DNA of 64,000 nt. Source: Eurosta solidaginis (taxonomy: Eukaryota; Arthropoda; Insecta; Diptera; Tephritidae). Made by a program: the position numbers and the translations under genes. Each line of letters starts with the position of its first letter. Positions within the stretch are counted from its first letter, which is position 1. This document shows positions 32,597 to 44,266 of this stretch, piece by piece. The DNA lies in the NCBI RefSeq assembly GCF_040869045.1, contig NC_090319.1, positions 63,522,779 through 63,586,778 of the forward strand. The letters run 5' to 3'. Below the pieces are notes generated by a model, which saw nothing but the letters and a program-made list of their open reading frames with translations, did not search any database and had not been told where the DNA came from.

Positions 32597-33058
32597 CTAT
32601 TGTGCATGACCTTTCAGCCTAATTTTGTATCTGGAGGCTTTTGATTTATCTAATCCTATCTTCAGGTTTTCTATATCTTCAGGCGTTTTACTCCATATGA
32701 CATAGGGATTAAGAGTCCCACCACCTAGATAGGATAGTCTCTGCCTGGCTAGAGCGACGTATTCGCAGAGAATGTGAACCGGCGTTTCATCATCCAGCTC
32801 ACAGGAACAACAAATTTGGGTATTCGATAGATTTAATTTACTTAGGTGATATGGCAGACCGCAGTGTCCCGTATAGTATTCAGTAAGAGTTCTTAGGTCC
32901 TCCCTGCTTAAATTAATGAGTTTGGCAGATACTTTCGTTGCCGGAAGTATAAACAGTTTGGCTTGCCTTTGCCCTGGACGGTCAATGCAGTGACGTCTGA
33001 ATTGTTTAGTTTCCCAGTTACTTATAGTTTTGCTGGTGTGTATTTTGTATGTCCACAA
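32597..33058 (-). pseudogene. C-terminal zinc-binding region of the I/LOA-type pol
   Basis: 153 codons with 'WETKQFRRHCIDRPGQRQ' and a cysteine-histidine cluster 'ICCSCELDDETPVHILCEY' typical of the region after RNase H in this group. It ends just before the 3' untranslated tail. It overlaps the RNase H frame by 37 bases in a different frame. Confidence 0.75.
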
Positions 33059-33522
33059 AAGAGCTCTGGATCATAGAATGCTGATGTAGCACCCTGCTTT
33101 GCTAGGTAATCTGCATGTTCATTACCTTCATGTCCCTGATGTCCGGGAACCCATCTTAACAAAACTTTGTTTTTGGCTCCCAGGGCATTAAGGATTTCAG
33201 TGCATTCATCCACTAGCTTAGATGTAACTGTGTAGGATTGCAAGGCACATAGGGCCGCCTCGCTGCCCGACATAATGTAGATGCTCTTCGATGTTGAGCA
33301 TCTCCGCAGATATTCTCTACCACAGACTCCTATTGCATGAATTTCTGCTTGAAATATGGTGGGGTAGCATCCCATTGGTATCGATTTTTTGAAGTTCGGC
33401 CCATATATACCTGCTCCCGTTCTTCCGTCATCGAATTTGGATCCATCCGTGAACCAGACCTCTGAGTTAGGGTCGTTATAAGGATTCCCTATTTCCCAGT
33501 GGGTCCTGTCCAAAATGGACAC
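33059..33522 (-). pseudogene. RNase H domain of the I/LOA-type pol
   Basis: Shows 'VWFTDGSKFDDGRTGAGIYG' (first Asp), 'FQAEIHAI' (Glu) and 'LLRWVPGHQGHEGNEHADYL' (His and last Asp). The usual S-D-S is S-G-S ('IMSGSEAAL'), so one catalytic Asp has become Gly and the enzyme would be dead even if translated. Confidence 0.85.
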
Positions 33523-34330
33523 TTCAAAGTTCCATTCAACTCGGAAATCTTTGGAAGTGTTAGAGCACCTAGTGGTGCCTCTTACTATATCAGAATAGGG
33601 AAGGGAGGTATTCCCACTAAAGCACTAAGGGCATCAGCAGGGGCGGTTCTCAACGCACCCGTTATGTCAACGCAAACTAGTGGATGCAGTTTGCTTAGTT
33701 TAGCCGTTGCCGTTCTTTGCGTTGCCTTCTGCCACTAAACTAGGGAAGCATAGGTGACTATTGGCCTTACAACAGTATTAAATGTCCAATATACCATTTT
33801 TGGACATATCCCCCATGTTTTGCCGTAGAGACGAGTACAGGCGAAGAAAGCTCTTGTTGCCCTGTTTAGGATAGCATACAAATGAGCATTCCACGTGAGG
33901 GTTCTATTCAGTGTGACCCCTAGATATTTAGCCTCCATTGAGAATTGTATTTTTGTACCACCCAGGGATGGTTCTGGGATGGATACTTTCCTTCTCCGGG
34001 TGAAAGGCGCTACAACAGGTTTGTTAGGATTTATAGACAATCATTTGGTATCGCACCACGTCTCTATGATGCAAAGGGCTTGTTGCTGCGATCTGATATT
34101 GCATCTTCGTGCATCCCTGTGATGCAAATAACTAGGTCGTCTGCATATCCTTGTGTGTCAAATCCCTTGGTTTTCATTAACAGAAGGAGGAGATTTTCTC
34201 CATACCTTTTAGGTGAAACGAGCTCAAGCTTATTGGTCGATATGACGAGGGCAGTTCCTCGGGTTTCCCTGGCTTTGGTAAGAATACTACCTTAACCTCT
34301 GCTCGGGATATGGCCCAGCAGTAGTGATGC
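33523..34330 (-). pseudogene. Reverse transcriptase remnant with an internal deletion
   Basis: Near 34300-34210 the frame gives 'VVFLPKPGKPEELPSSYRPI', the RT entry motif. Within about 40 codons the sequence has 'GYADDLVICITG', the catalytic YADD box. The palm segment normally between these is missing, so over 100 residues were deleted. 34040-33735 gives the thumb ('MEAKYLGVTLNRTLTWNAHL'). Frame changes occur at 33735 and 33522. Confidence 0.8.
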
Positions 34331-34726
34331 CTTATATAAAGTGGAAAGGAATGGGGCTATATGCTTTATCCCTTGCTGTAACAGACAAGGCTAGACCTCA
34401 TCCGGTCCTGGTGAATTGAATGGGCTGAAATTAGACAGAGCCCATTGCTTTGTTGCTAGGCTTTTTACATTACCGCTGTTGGTTGGCAAATCTGCCATTA
34501 TGGGTGGTGATTGATAGCCTGCTGTGCAGTCAGGAAAGTGTGTTTCGAGTAATAGTTTGCTCTTCTCTTCCTGCCGCTTGGTTTAGCTCCCATCTGTTTT
34601 TTTAACGTTGCAATTACATTTCTGTGATATCTAGGTAAGGCTTTTTGTAGTCGTACCGCTGCTGGAAGATCATTAATCTTTTCACAGTGTTCTCTCCAGG
34701 GAGCCGTTTTAAATTTCCTAAGTTCT

Positions 34727-35600
34727 TTATTGTAAGATGTTAGAGCGACTTTTTATGAATCCCAGTCGCCCATATCTCTCTTTATTGAACAGCTTCCTAG
34801 CCTGACATCTTAGATGCCCAAGCTTTTTATTCCACCAAGGCACATCGCGTTGTGTACGTAACTTGCCTTGGGGGCAACTCTCATCGAAAGCTGTTTTAAT
34901 GTCTGAGTGGAGCTGTTCAGATTCCTTCTCAACCTCCTGCACCGTGGTTATGGGTCGCTGTAAGCTGTTACCATCTTCTTCAATAATAAAACGGAAAAGC
35001 TGCCAGTTCGTTTTCCTGGGATTTCTAAAAGCTGGCATGTGTTCCGTGACCAATGTTGAATACAATGTGTTTGTGGTCCAACATTGATTCCTCTCCTGAA
35101 ACATGCCAGTTAGTGACCGTGCTGTCCATATTATGGCTGCACAAAGTAAGATCTAAAACTTCCCCTCTAATAGCATTTACAAAGGTGGGTCCATTGCCCC
35201 GGTTGATAATGCTTATATTATTACTACTGATAAACTCAAGGAGGTACTCACCCCTGTTGCTGATGTTCGTGTGACAAGATTGCCTCTTGGGGTTGGAATT
35301 TTAGCCCAAACTGCTACGAGATCAGCCGTCACAAATTGTAAAATTGGAGGAAACATTAGTTTGTTGTTTAAAAGCATCGCCGCTCTTGGGCGAGAACTGG
35401 TGGCATAAATTAACTTACCATCAGTACTGTTTATGGCTTTTACGGACCGTGTTGAATCCAGGGCGATGAAGGCTATTGTCTCGTTTGGTCTTTGTGGGCC
35501 AACACTAGACCCAGAAGGCCTGGGCTCCTCTTGAGAATGCTTTCGGGGGGTGTCCGATTGGTTCGGCAAAGTAGTTCAGTAGCTAAATGCCTACTAGATA
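34727..35600 (-). pseudogene. AP-type endonuclease and linker of the I/LOA-type ORF2
   Basis: 35569-35213 has 'IAFIALDSTRSVKAIN' and 'VTADLVAVWAKIPTPRGNL', fitting part of an endonuclease/exonuclease/phosphatase fold. 35104-34727 has 'NWQLFRFIIEE' and 'VPWWNKKLGHLRCQARKLFN', the endonuclease-to-RT linker of this group. The two lie in different frames. Confidence 0.7.
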
Positions 35601-35699
35601 CTTTCACGTTCTTCGAACAGTTTGTCATCGTCACCCTTATTGTCACTGCCGCTGGTATTTATATTTACCAGGGGCAGGGATGGAATGTTTTTGGGCCTT

Positions 35700-36318
35700 A
35701 ACTTGACTCTGTCAAACCCACAGAAAATCAAGTAGTTGCGTTGCTTTCATAGACAACGGATCGGTGGCTATTGTAACTTCCGCCACCGCGGACTTTCGAA
35801 TACGGTTGAGGATTCTCCAGTTCCTGGTACTCAAGCCGACATTTTGGGCCTCAGCTAACCTCAAGATGTCATCGTTTGAGGGACATTCATTAAAGTACCC
35901 ACGAGAATGATGCGACTTGGTATATCCTTATCAGATACCACCTTTAGCTTGGCACCTTGCCATGGAGTGAGCTTTGGAGCGATAGCCCTTAGCCACTCCG
36001 CGGTGGTTGAATCCCTGCAGGTGATAGAAAGCCAGCCTGTGCGAGGTGTGCAACCGCTAAAGGTGGGTGGGAGCATATCCCTGAAAGTTGCCGACTGCTT
36101 GGCTGTTGCATCACCATGGGAGGCATGGTTGCCTCGACATTCGATGCACAGCTTTCCACAGGTTTTGACAATATTTTTGTATTGCCAGCTGTGGGCATCG
36201 ACATCTTTTTGGGCTCTCTCTCTGAGCGGCCTCTCTTGGCTGACTCCTCACCACCGACCGTTCGCAAGGGTTCTTTTGCAAGTTCCCTGGATTCATCGTA
36301 GCTAATCCCCCTGGTCAA
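35700..36318 (-). pseudogene. ORF1 (Gag-like, DUF4780-type) remnant
   Basis: 36076-35861 contains 'TCRDSTTAEWLRAIAPKLTP' and 'AKLKVVSDKDIPSRIILVG', a pattern I know from the DUF4780 domain in ORF1 of such elements, an RNA-binding particle protein. 36318-35989 is an acidic, Ser-rich N-terminal part in another frame. Confidence 0.6.
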
Positions 36319-36600
36319 TAATCGCTTGAGACGTTTTCGAGCAGCAGCAGAGAGGATTGTGACTCTACCCGATTTGCATCCTTATCTGCCATCTCCACAT
36401 CATGCAGGGGACTATTCGGCACCGGATAGTATGTGGCGACAGCTGATTCGGCTTGCACCGAAAGGTCGCGATCGACCTGATTTATTGGGAGCTGTTCAGC
36501 TCCATTTTTTTTTTTTTTGTATATTATTATTTTCCATAAAAATACCCACTAGTATGGGGGAAGGTGGGTCAGCTGGGACATAGCCCCCAATATCCCAGCA

Positions 36601-37370
36601 AGACTAATTACAACCGAAGGGCGTCAGGTATCTGGAGGCCACCGTTATAAGGCGCACTAAGGTAGTGCCATTCATCCCATGAGCACGGTTCGGACGGCAC
36701 TCGGAATTACGGGTTTTATCGAGTTGCCCTCTCTAAATCCGCCATATTTGTTAGCAAACTGTGGGAACCTTATTCAGGGTGTGACTCTTCGCCATGTATG
36801 GCCGGTCTTGAACTAAAAATAGCACCTGTTTATAGGAAAACTTGGCCCAGGGGAAAGGGGAAATCTGGTTAAAAGGATGAGAAATGGGTCGCCGCTCGAA
36901 TTCGCCGCCGAAGCATTACCAGGTGTCAACTCGAGGAGGCTCCACCCCAATATGGGGGAGGGTGCAAGCACCTACGAGTCGACGTTTTGGGATTACGCCG
37001 GTGTGTGCAAGGCGAGACATCCCCATCAAAGACACCCTAATATTTATATTACTCAAAGTGCATGTAAAATAAAACAATTCTTGTACAGTTCTAACGGTGG
37101 TACGCAAGTAAATGGAGAGCCTCTAAGTAGGGTTATGGATTTCGTTTCCTGAAAATGGGTGTAGACTTTTCTGACACGACAGTTTTTCAGCGTATAACTG
37201 GCCGTGTTTTTTTTATAAATCACCGACATCGGTTTTTATCTAGTTTGTAAAGATCTAGCCCTTGAGAAGTAATCAAAGCACTTCGGTATTTCAATTATTT
37301 TGCAATTGCTTTATGACGTTCTACATTTCAACTACTAGGCCAACATTTGAATGAGTCTTTGATATATAGA
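36601..37370. other. Probable 5' leader sequence of the I/LOA element, then unassigned DNA
   Basis: 36601-37090 is GC-richer than its surroundings and continues without break from ORF1, so it is probably the element's 5' untranslated region. The frames at 36877-37152 have no known motif. After 37100 nothing is recognised. Confidence 0.4.
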
Positions 37371-37745
37371 ATTGTTGTTGTTGTTTTTGTAGCGATAAGG
37401 ACACTCCCGGAAGGCCTTGGGGAGTGTTATCGTTGTTGATGGTCCTTTGCTGGAGGCAGATCCGGTACGTTCCGGTAACAAGCACCTTTAAGGCACCAGG
37501 CCGACCATCTCGGGAATGATTTATTATGACCACATGAAACTTTCAAGGCTATACCGCCGATCCATGTGGGCCTTGGGGTCGCCAGAGCCTCGGCTGTTCA
37601 AGTAACGGGATTCGCCACGGATAGGTGATGTTGAAAATTGGGTTGTAGAAATTATATTTTGTGCTGGCAAGCTCTTGAACGGGTTGCGCTACACAGCCTC
37701 TTGCATCAATTTTGTATTTCAGTCGCCTCTTATAACAGGCATAGA
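37371..37745 (-). mobile_element. SINE-A copy, nearly full length
   Basis: Starts (plus reading) with 'ttgttgttgtttttgtagcg', that is the (CAA)n tail on its sense strand. It passes through 'ctcccggaaggccttgggga', 'gatccggtacgttccggtaa', 'cgccagagcctcgg' and 'gcgctacacagcc', and ends near 'cgcctcttataacaggcat'. One of the most complete copies. Confidence 0.85.
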
Positions 37746-37775
37746 ATTTGGTGCTAAAAATTGCCATCACCATGA

Positions 37776-37900
37776 GTAGGTTTGGTTTGGTTGAACTGGC
37801 CTGTCTGTGAGGACGTTACATACACTGAATGAGTCCAAAGTGTTACCAGAAGTTTGTTACGTCATAGTTAATTTGAATGTGATTTGAAAACTCTAAAAGC
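37776..37900. repeat. Interspersed repeat C fragment
   Basis: 'ttgaactggcctgtctgtga' through 'accagaagtttgtt' matches, with changes, 48215-48330. Non-coding. I cannot assign it to a named family. Confidence 0.5.
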
Positions 37901-38600
37901 ATTCACGCAAGATGATTTAAATGACTAAATCAGAGATATACATAAGTCCAAGTATTGTTGAAGCATTCAGAACTGTTTTTTAATGCCAACTTATCCTGTT
38001 CAGTTTCTAACGGCTCGGCGATGGTCTTGCTCAACGTGCTTGTTCTCTGCCTTATAGATTTTGCGGGGAAAACAAATTCAGGCATAACAACTTCTTTTTG
38101 TGCTGTCGAAGGCGGCTTTAAAAGATGTGATGTGTCTTAAATCTTTTTTTTTTTTTTAATTGGCGCATTGTGAAATCTGGACGATGGTAGATTTATTAAG
38201 TCTGAAGATGCACTGATAAAGTCCAATCAGCTAATTCACGGTGTGGTGCAATATTTTGCACTGTACTGTTGACAATACTTTATATGCGATTCAAAGAAGA
38301 CCCTCTTCTTGTGGACTGGGCAAAGAACATTTAGATTACAATCGTCGAGCATGTACTCGTTCGACCCCTTTTGCATAGAACTTGATGCATGTGCCTTACC
38401 AACTCTTCACCTGCTACCAGTATACATACATACATGTTAGAATAAAACAAGAGAACGAAGGACTTACATCTTTTTTTTCTTAAACAAACTATTTGGCTGC
38501 ACATTGGGGACAATGCGAACAGAAAGATCCTCCTCTATACTACGGTTATGTAAATATTAACGAATATATAACGAAACAAGTTCAAAATTAAGAATTTCGT
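37901..38600. other. Stretch without recognisable genes
   Basis: No motif or repeat boundary identified. The frames at 37955-38140 and 38331-38513 are short and featureless. Confidence 0.35.
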
Positions 38601-39448
38601 TGACAAAAGTATGTTAAGTACGTTTTTTCTTAACTCGTGACCGACGGGCTTCTTTTAAGAACAGTTTTTCCAAGCAAACCGTCTGTTCTTATTTCGAGCA
38701 CTACTTGGGCTTGATTTAAGATTTTTCGTTCTCACGCTTCGAGAACGATTTGTGGTCGAATTAACATTTTTCGGTCTCAATTCAAGAACGGTTTGTGCTT
38801 GATATTTGGGGGGGAGTGGGAAAGGTAATTTTTTTAAGTAGTACCCATTTATTTATTTTTTTATTAATAAATAATTTTTTTATCATTAATAAAAAATATT
38901 AATAACAAAAAACATTATTATTAAAATTCCAAAATATTAGAAAAAAACGTATAATTTGCATTTTCTCATATATTTCTCTTATTGAGAAATTATTCTTTTA
39001 TGGTGATGCAATCTGAATATATATTTAAAACATTGGATAACAAGATTAAGAATTACCTGCGCATATGTGAATGGAACTCAGCGAAAAATAAGAATTAAAA
39101 AAAAAATTAAAAAAAATTGTTCTGAAAAACTTTAGAGTTTGGCGCGAAGCGAACTCAAGCCACACGATTACAACCGCAACATCGTAGCCGCTGGGCCACT
39201 TCAACTTCCTGAAAGCTTGTGCCAAATGTTGTATTTAACATTGTAGTACACACGAATTATACCATTTCTTATTTCTTGAACTTAATTTAAGAACATTGTT
39301 CTTAATTTAAGAACATTGTTCTCATTCATAGAAAATTTGTTCATATTTTAAGACCAGCCGTTCTCTTTTCTAGAAAATGGTTGTCAGTTCAAGAACAAGG
39401 TTGTTGTTTTGAGCACAGGTCGTTCGTTTTTCAAGAACAAAAAAGTAA
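38601..39448. mobile_element. Element built of AAGAAC/GTTCTT subrepeats
   Basis: Both flanks carry many variants of 'ttcaagaacggtttgttctt'; two adjacent perfect units 'ttaagaacattgttct' lie at about 39285-39320. The two outer portions face each other weakly as inverted repeats ('tacgttttttctt' at the left, inverse of 'aagaacaaaaaagta' at the right). The centre (38860-39200) is AT-rich and includes a tRNA-like segment. It seems to have inserted in an R1-type fragment that begins at 39431. Confidence 0.5.
39135..39207 (-). mobile_element. tRNA-like segment with A and B boxes
   Basis: On the minus strand 'gtggcccagcggctacga' fits the A box (TGGCNNAGTGG) and, about 35 bases on, 'gagttcgcttc' fits the B box weakly. 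It does not fold as a full tRNA. It may be a worn tRNA pseudogene or the head of a SINE. Confidence 0.4.
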
Positions 39449-39783
39449 GAACATGAAAAGTTTGAATTTAGTCCGGTGGTGCTGGATTTTAGAATGGCGT
39501 TTTTCTCTGAGTGTAGTTATGGCTTCACTGGCTATATTGGCAACTGTTTGTATTGCATTTAAGGTGGATCTTGATTCTCGAAATCTATACTGACTATTTG
39601 ACAAGCCACTTGGGCTTTCCAGGGTTTTCTGCAGACGATCACCCAAAAATCGAGAATCCATCCGATCAAAACCAACATACAAATTGGCCTATGTGAGCAT
39701 GGCTGGTCAGGCATCTTAAAAGGTTGAAGTTTCCATAAGCGCTGGAAGACGCATTTTTGGATACATGCGTTGAACAGATTCAT
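39431..39783 (-). pseudogene. R1-clade-like RT fragment
   Basis: A minus-strand frame reads 'GDRLQKTLESPSGLSNSQYR' then 'FRESRSTLNAIQTV', the RT stretch with the conserved F-R-x-x-R-S-T. It resembles R1-type elements, as at 24791-25800 but covering a different piece of RT. The frame upstream (39783-39683) is shifted. Confidence 0.7.
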
Positions 39784-40049
39784 AAATACTGATGTTCTAG
39801 ACTATATTGCTGATTTACGGGCTATATTTAGCACTTCATCCGGTACTGGGGAACTTAATATCTGCAACTTTGTGTATTGCATACAGTATTGCCTGCTCTG
39901 TTTTTCGTTGGATTTCTAGACCTTCGAGGTTCTCGTTTTGATAGGTCCAGTAAGCTTGTGTCAGCAAAAGCATTTCGACGATTCTTCTCATTAGTATGGG
40001 GCATGTACATGAATAAAATAAAAAAATGTAAAGTGCGATAGCTCCGTTA
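39784..40049. other. Unassigned spacer
   Basis: Possibly more R1 debris on the minus strand, but no motif is clear. Confidence 0.3.
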
Positions 40050-40207
40050 GGATTTTAGGCTGAACTTCTCTTCCAATTTTGCGTCGTGCTCCGTTTAATT
40101 TTTCCAAAAAAATTTTTTTCTAAATTTTTGATGTTGCTTTAAGGGGCGTGAAGCCAGGTCTTCGGAGTGGTAGGCAGAACACTCTACCATCACACCACGA
40201 TGGCCCC
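40050..40207 (-). mobile_element. tRNA-derived SINE, truncated copy
   Basis: Reverse complement begins 'ggccatcgtggtgtgatggt' (A box), then 'cctggcttcacgcccc' (B-box region), and shares 'aattggaagagaagttcagc' with the full copy at 58352-58715. The middle third is deleted. Confidence 0.75.
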
Positions 40208-40619
40208 ATAGGTTGCTCTGATGTCTGTCCTTTTAAGTTTAGGCATCATAGTTCTGTAAGCCAATCCCCAAGGATCAAGATCGGCACTTTCCAAGCGAGA
40301 ACGTAATATAATGAAAAAGGACACTGAAGATGGTACAACGCTAAATTGTCTACAAACAAAAATCAACAATATTCAAAGTAATACAAACAGTTACCTTATC
40401 GGAAACGTCCAATATTCAAAAGATTTTGATATACATAGTATATTTAATGAGATCGGTTTTTTCGATGCGTCACTAAAAAACAAAAGGAAAAATGGGGTGG
40501 TGGAAGAATCGAATTAGCAAATACCCTAATTTTAAAGCTTGTTTGTGGATGTCCCTTTAGCTCTTATGAAATGAAATAAAATAATTCAAACAAATTTTTA
40601 AGTTAAACGGTTTTATTGA
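40208..40619. other. Unassigned stretch
   Basis: A 68-codon plus frame (40311-40517) has normal composition but no recognised domain. Nothing else. Confidence 0.3.
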
Positions 40620-41005
40620 AAACAATACTTACATTAAATAATAATAATACTAAAAGCTAGAAAATAATTAGGTAGGTCCTAGGTACTAGTTATCACACTC
40701 CTCATCAATCTAGGGCGTTGATCAGACAAATAAATAAAAGCGTGGGCCGCGTCATATTTCTATTGATAGTCAAGTCAACTGCTCATATCTTTACAAATCA
40801 TATTTTCATATATGTATAAGTAAGACCAACTGAACCTTAATCAGGTTATGCTACGCCTCACGCTTTTAGAAATTTCACGCGCCCAACGCCTTTATTCATT
40901 TGTCTGATCAACGCTCAAGATTGATGAGGAGTGCGATGACTAGTACCTAGGACCTACCTAATTATTTTGTAGCTTTTAGTATTAAAATGTATTTTTAATG
41001 TAAAT
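40620..41005. mobile_element. Inverted-repeat (MITE/foldback) element, about 386 bp
   Basis: Left arm from 40620 and right arm to 41005 are inverted copies over roughly 125-150 bases, with 'aattaggtaggtcctaggta' near 40668 and its inverse near 40950, and 'gttgatcagacaaat' near both inner parts. The loop is about 70-100 bases. No target duplication was fixed by eye. Confidence 0.7.
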
Positions 41006-41214
41006 TCTGATCATTAAGAATAACAAATAGAGTTGTTTAACAGAGCGGTCACCTTAGATCTTATGATAAACATTATTGGTCTCTCTTTACTCACATAAAA
41101 CATACATATTTACTAGATAATATTATTCCCTTGGAAAACTCTCGTATATATTTATCTACACCCTGATTTGGCATCAAATTTCTCAAGCTTTATCATTTCG
41201 ATTTGTATACTCAG
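41006..41214. other. Spacer without features
   Basis: AT-rich; nothing recognised. Confidence 0.3.
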
Positions 41215-42880
41215 TTGAGCAGAGCTCACAGAGTATATTAACTTTGATTGGATAACGGTTGGTTGTACAGGTATAAAGGAATCGAGATAAATATAGACTT
41301 CCATATATCAAAATCATCAGTATCGAAAAAAAATTTGATTGAGTCATGTCCGTCCGTCTGTCCGTTAACACGATAACTTGAGTAAATTTTGAGGTATCTT
41401 CATGAAATTTGGTATGCAGGTTTCTGGGTAATCGTCTCATATCTCTATTTAAAATGAACGCTATCGGATTATAACCACGCCCACTTTTTCGATATCGAAA
41501 ATTTCGAAAATCTGAAAAAGTGCGAAATTCATTACTAAAGACGGATAAAGCGATGAAGTTTGGTAGGTGAGTTGAACTTATGACGCAGAATAGAAAACTA
41601 GTAAAATTTTGGACAATGGGCGTGGCACCGCCCACTTTTAAAACAAGGTAATCTAAAAGTTTTGCAAGCTGTAATTTGGCAGTAATTCCAAATGAAATTT
41701 GGCAGGAACGTTACTCCTATTACTATATGTATGCTTAATAAAAATTAGCAAAATCGGAGAACAACCACGCCCACTTTAAAAAAAATCTTTTTAAGTAAAA
41801 TTTTAACAAAAAATTTAATATCCTTACAGTATATAAGTTAATTATGCCAACATTCAACTCCAGTAATGATATGGTGCAATAAAATACAAAAGAAAATTTC
41901 GAAATGGGCGTGGCTCCGCCCTTTTTCATATAATTTGTCTAGGATACTTTTAATGCCATAAGTCGAACAAAAATTTACCAATCCTTGTGAAATTTGGTAG
42001 GGGCTTAGATTATAGAAAGATAACTGTTTTCTGTGTAAAAGGGCCAAATCCGTTGAAGCCACGCCCAGTTTTTATACACAGTCGACCGTCTGTCCTTCCG
42101 CTCGGCCGTTAACACGAAAACTTGAGCAAAAATCGATATATCTTTACTAAACTCAGTTCACGTACTTATCTGAACTCACTTTATCTTGGTATAAAAAATG
42201 GCCGAAATGCGACTATGACCACGCCCACTTCTTCGACATCGAAAATTACGAAAAATGAAAAAATGCCATAATTCTATACCAAATATGAAAAAAGAGATGA
42301 GACATGGTAATTGGATTGGTTTATTGACGCAAAATATAACTTTAGAAAAAACTTTGTAAAATGGGTGTAACACCTACCATATTAAGTAGAAGAAAATGAA
42401 AAAGTTCTGCAGGGCGAACTCAAAAGCCCTTGAAATCCTGGCAGGAATACTGTTCGTGGAATGACATATATAAATAAATCAGCGGTACCCGACAGATGAT
42501 GTTCCGGGTCACCCTGGTACAAATTTTGGTCGATATCTCGAAAACGCCTTCACATATAAAACTAAGGCCCACTCCCTTTTAGAATATTCATTAACACCTT
42601 TCATTTGATATCCATATCGTACAACACACATTCCAGAGTCACCCTAGATCCACCCTTATGGCGATATCCTGAAATTCCGTTCACCTATAGAACTATGGCG
42701 CACTCCCTTTTAAAATATTCTTTAATACCTTCCATTTGAAACCCATGTCATATAAACACATTCCAGGGTTACCCTAAGTTCATTTTTCTAAATGGGATTT
42801 CCCTTATTTTATCTCCAAAGCTCTCGGCAAAGGATGTAATGTTCAGTTACACCCGAACTTAACCTTCCTTACTTGTTTTC
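41215..42880 (-). repeat. Full-length dipteran interspersed repeat, about 1.67 kb
   Basis: Starts 'tactcagttgagcagagctc' and ends 'acttaaccttccttacttg', the inverse of the ends at 21935-22450. It carries the tract 'gtccgtccgtctgtccg' near 41350 and again near 42088, and repeated 'ccacgcccactt' blocks (41490, 41630, 41768, 41905, 42062, 42221). The internal structure looks like two or three copies of a domain of about 400 bases. Non-coding. GTCC tracts suggest a mini-me-like, Helitron-related family. Confidence 0.75.
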
Positions 42881-43868
42881 ATTTTAATTGCATAATATTT
42901 TTTTTTCTTGATTAGCACATTTTATGAAAATCAGCGCTTAGTAAAACTAGACAAAAGTTTTTTGTATTTACTTTTCATATGCAGCTTAAAGCCCTCAAAC
43001 ATCCATCAACAGCTTGCCAAAAACTTAAAAGCATTCAAGTTCGTTACACCAAATAGTGTGAAATATTTCATGACAGTCATATTTGTTGGGACCATCAATA
43101 ATTTATCATTTGTAAAACAAGCTGAGGAAGCAGTTAATCATTGAGACAATCATGTGCTACCATTTAATACAGATACATTTTGAACAGTTTAAAAGTGCAG
43201 CAGCCAAAAATTCTTGAATCCCAAAATGCAGTTTTGTTTTATTCCATAAATTTCGTTTACATTGCGTAAATGGGGAAGTAAGTGCATGAATGGGTTAGAT
43301 GAGTTACATTCGCTCCCATTTATGTGAAATATAGGAAGTGCGTGTGACCAATCCACATATGGCCGTTTAAAACCTTTTGTATAAAATATGCACAAAATTT
43401 GTTTATAAATGAGAATGTTAAACAAAGTTAATGCAATTCAGGATGATGAATAGCTCTCTCTAAATTTATTAGTTGTAAATTAGAATTCAATGTGCGATAG
43501 GGAAGACGATCAACATGAAACTGGATAAAATGTTCTCGCCGCAGTTCTGATAATAGTTTTTGTTTCGGGAGTAGTGGAATGTGACCTTTTGCCATGTCTA
43601 ACTTGTATAATATGGTCTTGTTTTAGCCCTTCGGGTCAACAAATGGTGTTTGAACGGTGATTCCGTAATATGGATCTACGCATTGAGCTTTATCTTGCCT
43701 TCTGTTGCAACTGCTCTGGTGTTATAAGATCGGAACGAAATTATTAGCCACTGTGCAACATCCCTTAATAAGACCAACATTTTATAGCCAATTAGGCGGC
43801 CGCCTTGGTGTTGGTAGCGCATACCACATCGATGGTCCTGGATTCCAGTACCGGAGGGGAGGGGTGGC
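42881..43868. other. Stretch without recognisable genes
   Basis: The frames at 42908-43144 and 43189-43425 have no recognised domain. No repeat boundary. Confidence 0.35.
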
Positions 43869-44253
43869 GTTGTTGTTGTAGCGACAAGGCACTCCCCGAA
43901 TGTTTTGGGGATGTTAACAATGTTGATGGTCCCTTGCCGGTTACGGTAACAAGCACCATTGAAGTACCAGCCCGACCATTTCGGGATCGATTTAGTATGA
44001 CCACATTAATCCTTCTAGGCAATCTCGCCCATTCAGTTCCAGGATCAATGAGGAGCTTGAGATCGCCAGAGCTTCGGCTGTTAAAGAAACATGATTAGCC
44101 ACGCGTAGGTAAGATTGACAAATTGATTGGAGAAGCTATAAATTGGGCTGGCAACCACTTCAAAGGGTTGCGCTACACAACCTCTTGAATCAATTTGTTA
44201 TTTTATTCGCATAACTGCCGCGGGTATATTCTAAGATCCCTAACCCGCTGGGA
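43869..44253 (-). mobile_element. SINE-A copy with the complete 5' end
   Basis: From 'gttgttgttgtagcgacaag' (tail side) to 'cgggtatattctaagatcc' and 'ctaacccgctggg', which gives the far end of the element on the plus reading. About 385 bp. This copy and 62167-62660 show that the sense strand starts 'cccagcgggttag'. Confidence 0.85.
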
Positions 44254-44266
44254 ATGGCATTGCCCC

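Larger units (their letters stand above)
32520..36600 (-). mobile_element. Decayed I/LOA-group non-LTR retrotransposon, about 4 kb
   Basis: Minus-strand order: leader (about 36600-36330), ORF1, endonuclease, RT, RNase H, a CCHC-like C terminus, then a (TAA)n 3' tail visible as (ATT)n at 32525-32560. ORF2 has lost part of RT. The (TAA)n tail and an RNase H domain after RT are features of the I and LOA groups. A second, broken copy of the same family is split over 53350-55230. Confidence 0.85.

Noticed and set aside
39278..39322. Steroid hormone response elements (AGAACA/TGTTCT)
   Set aside because: The palindrome spacer is one base instead of three, and the motif is part of a repeat unit.
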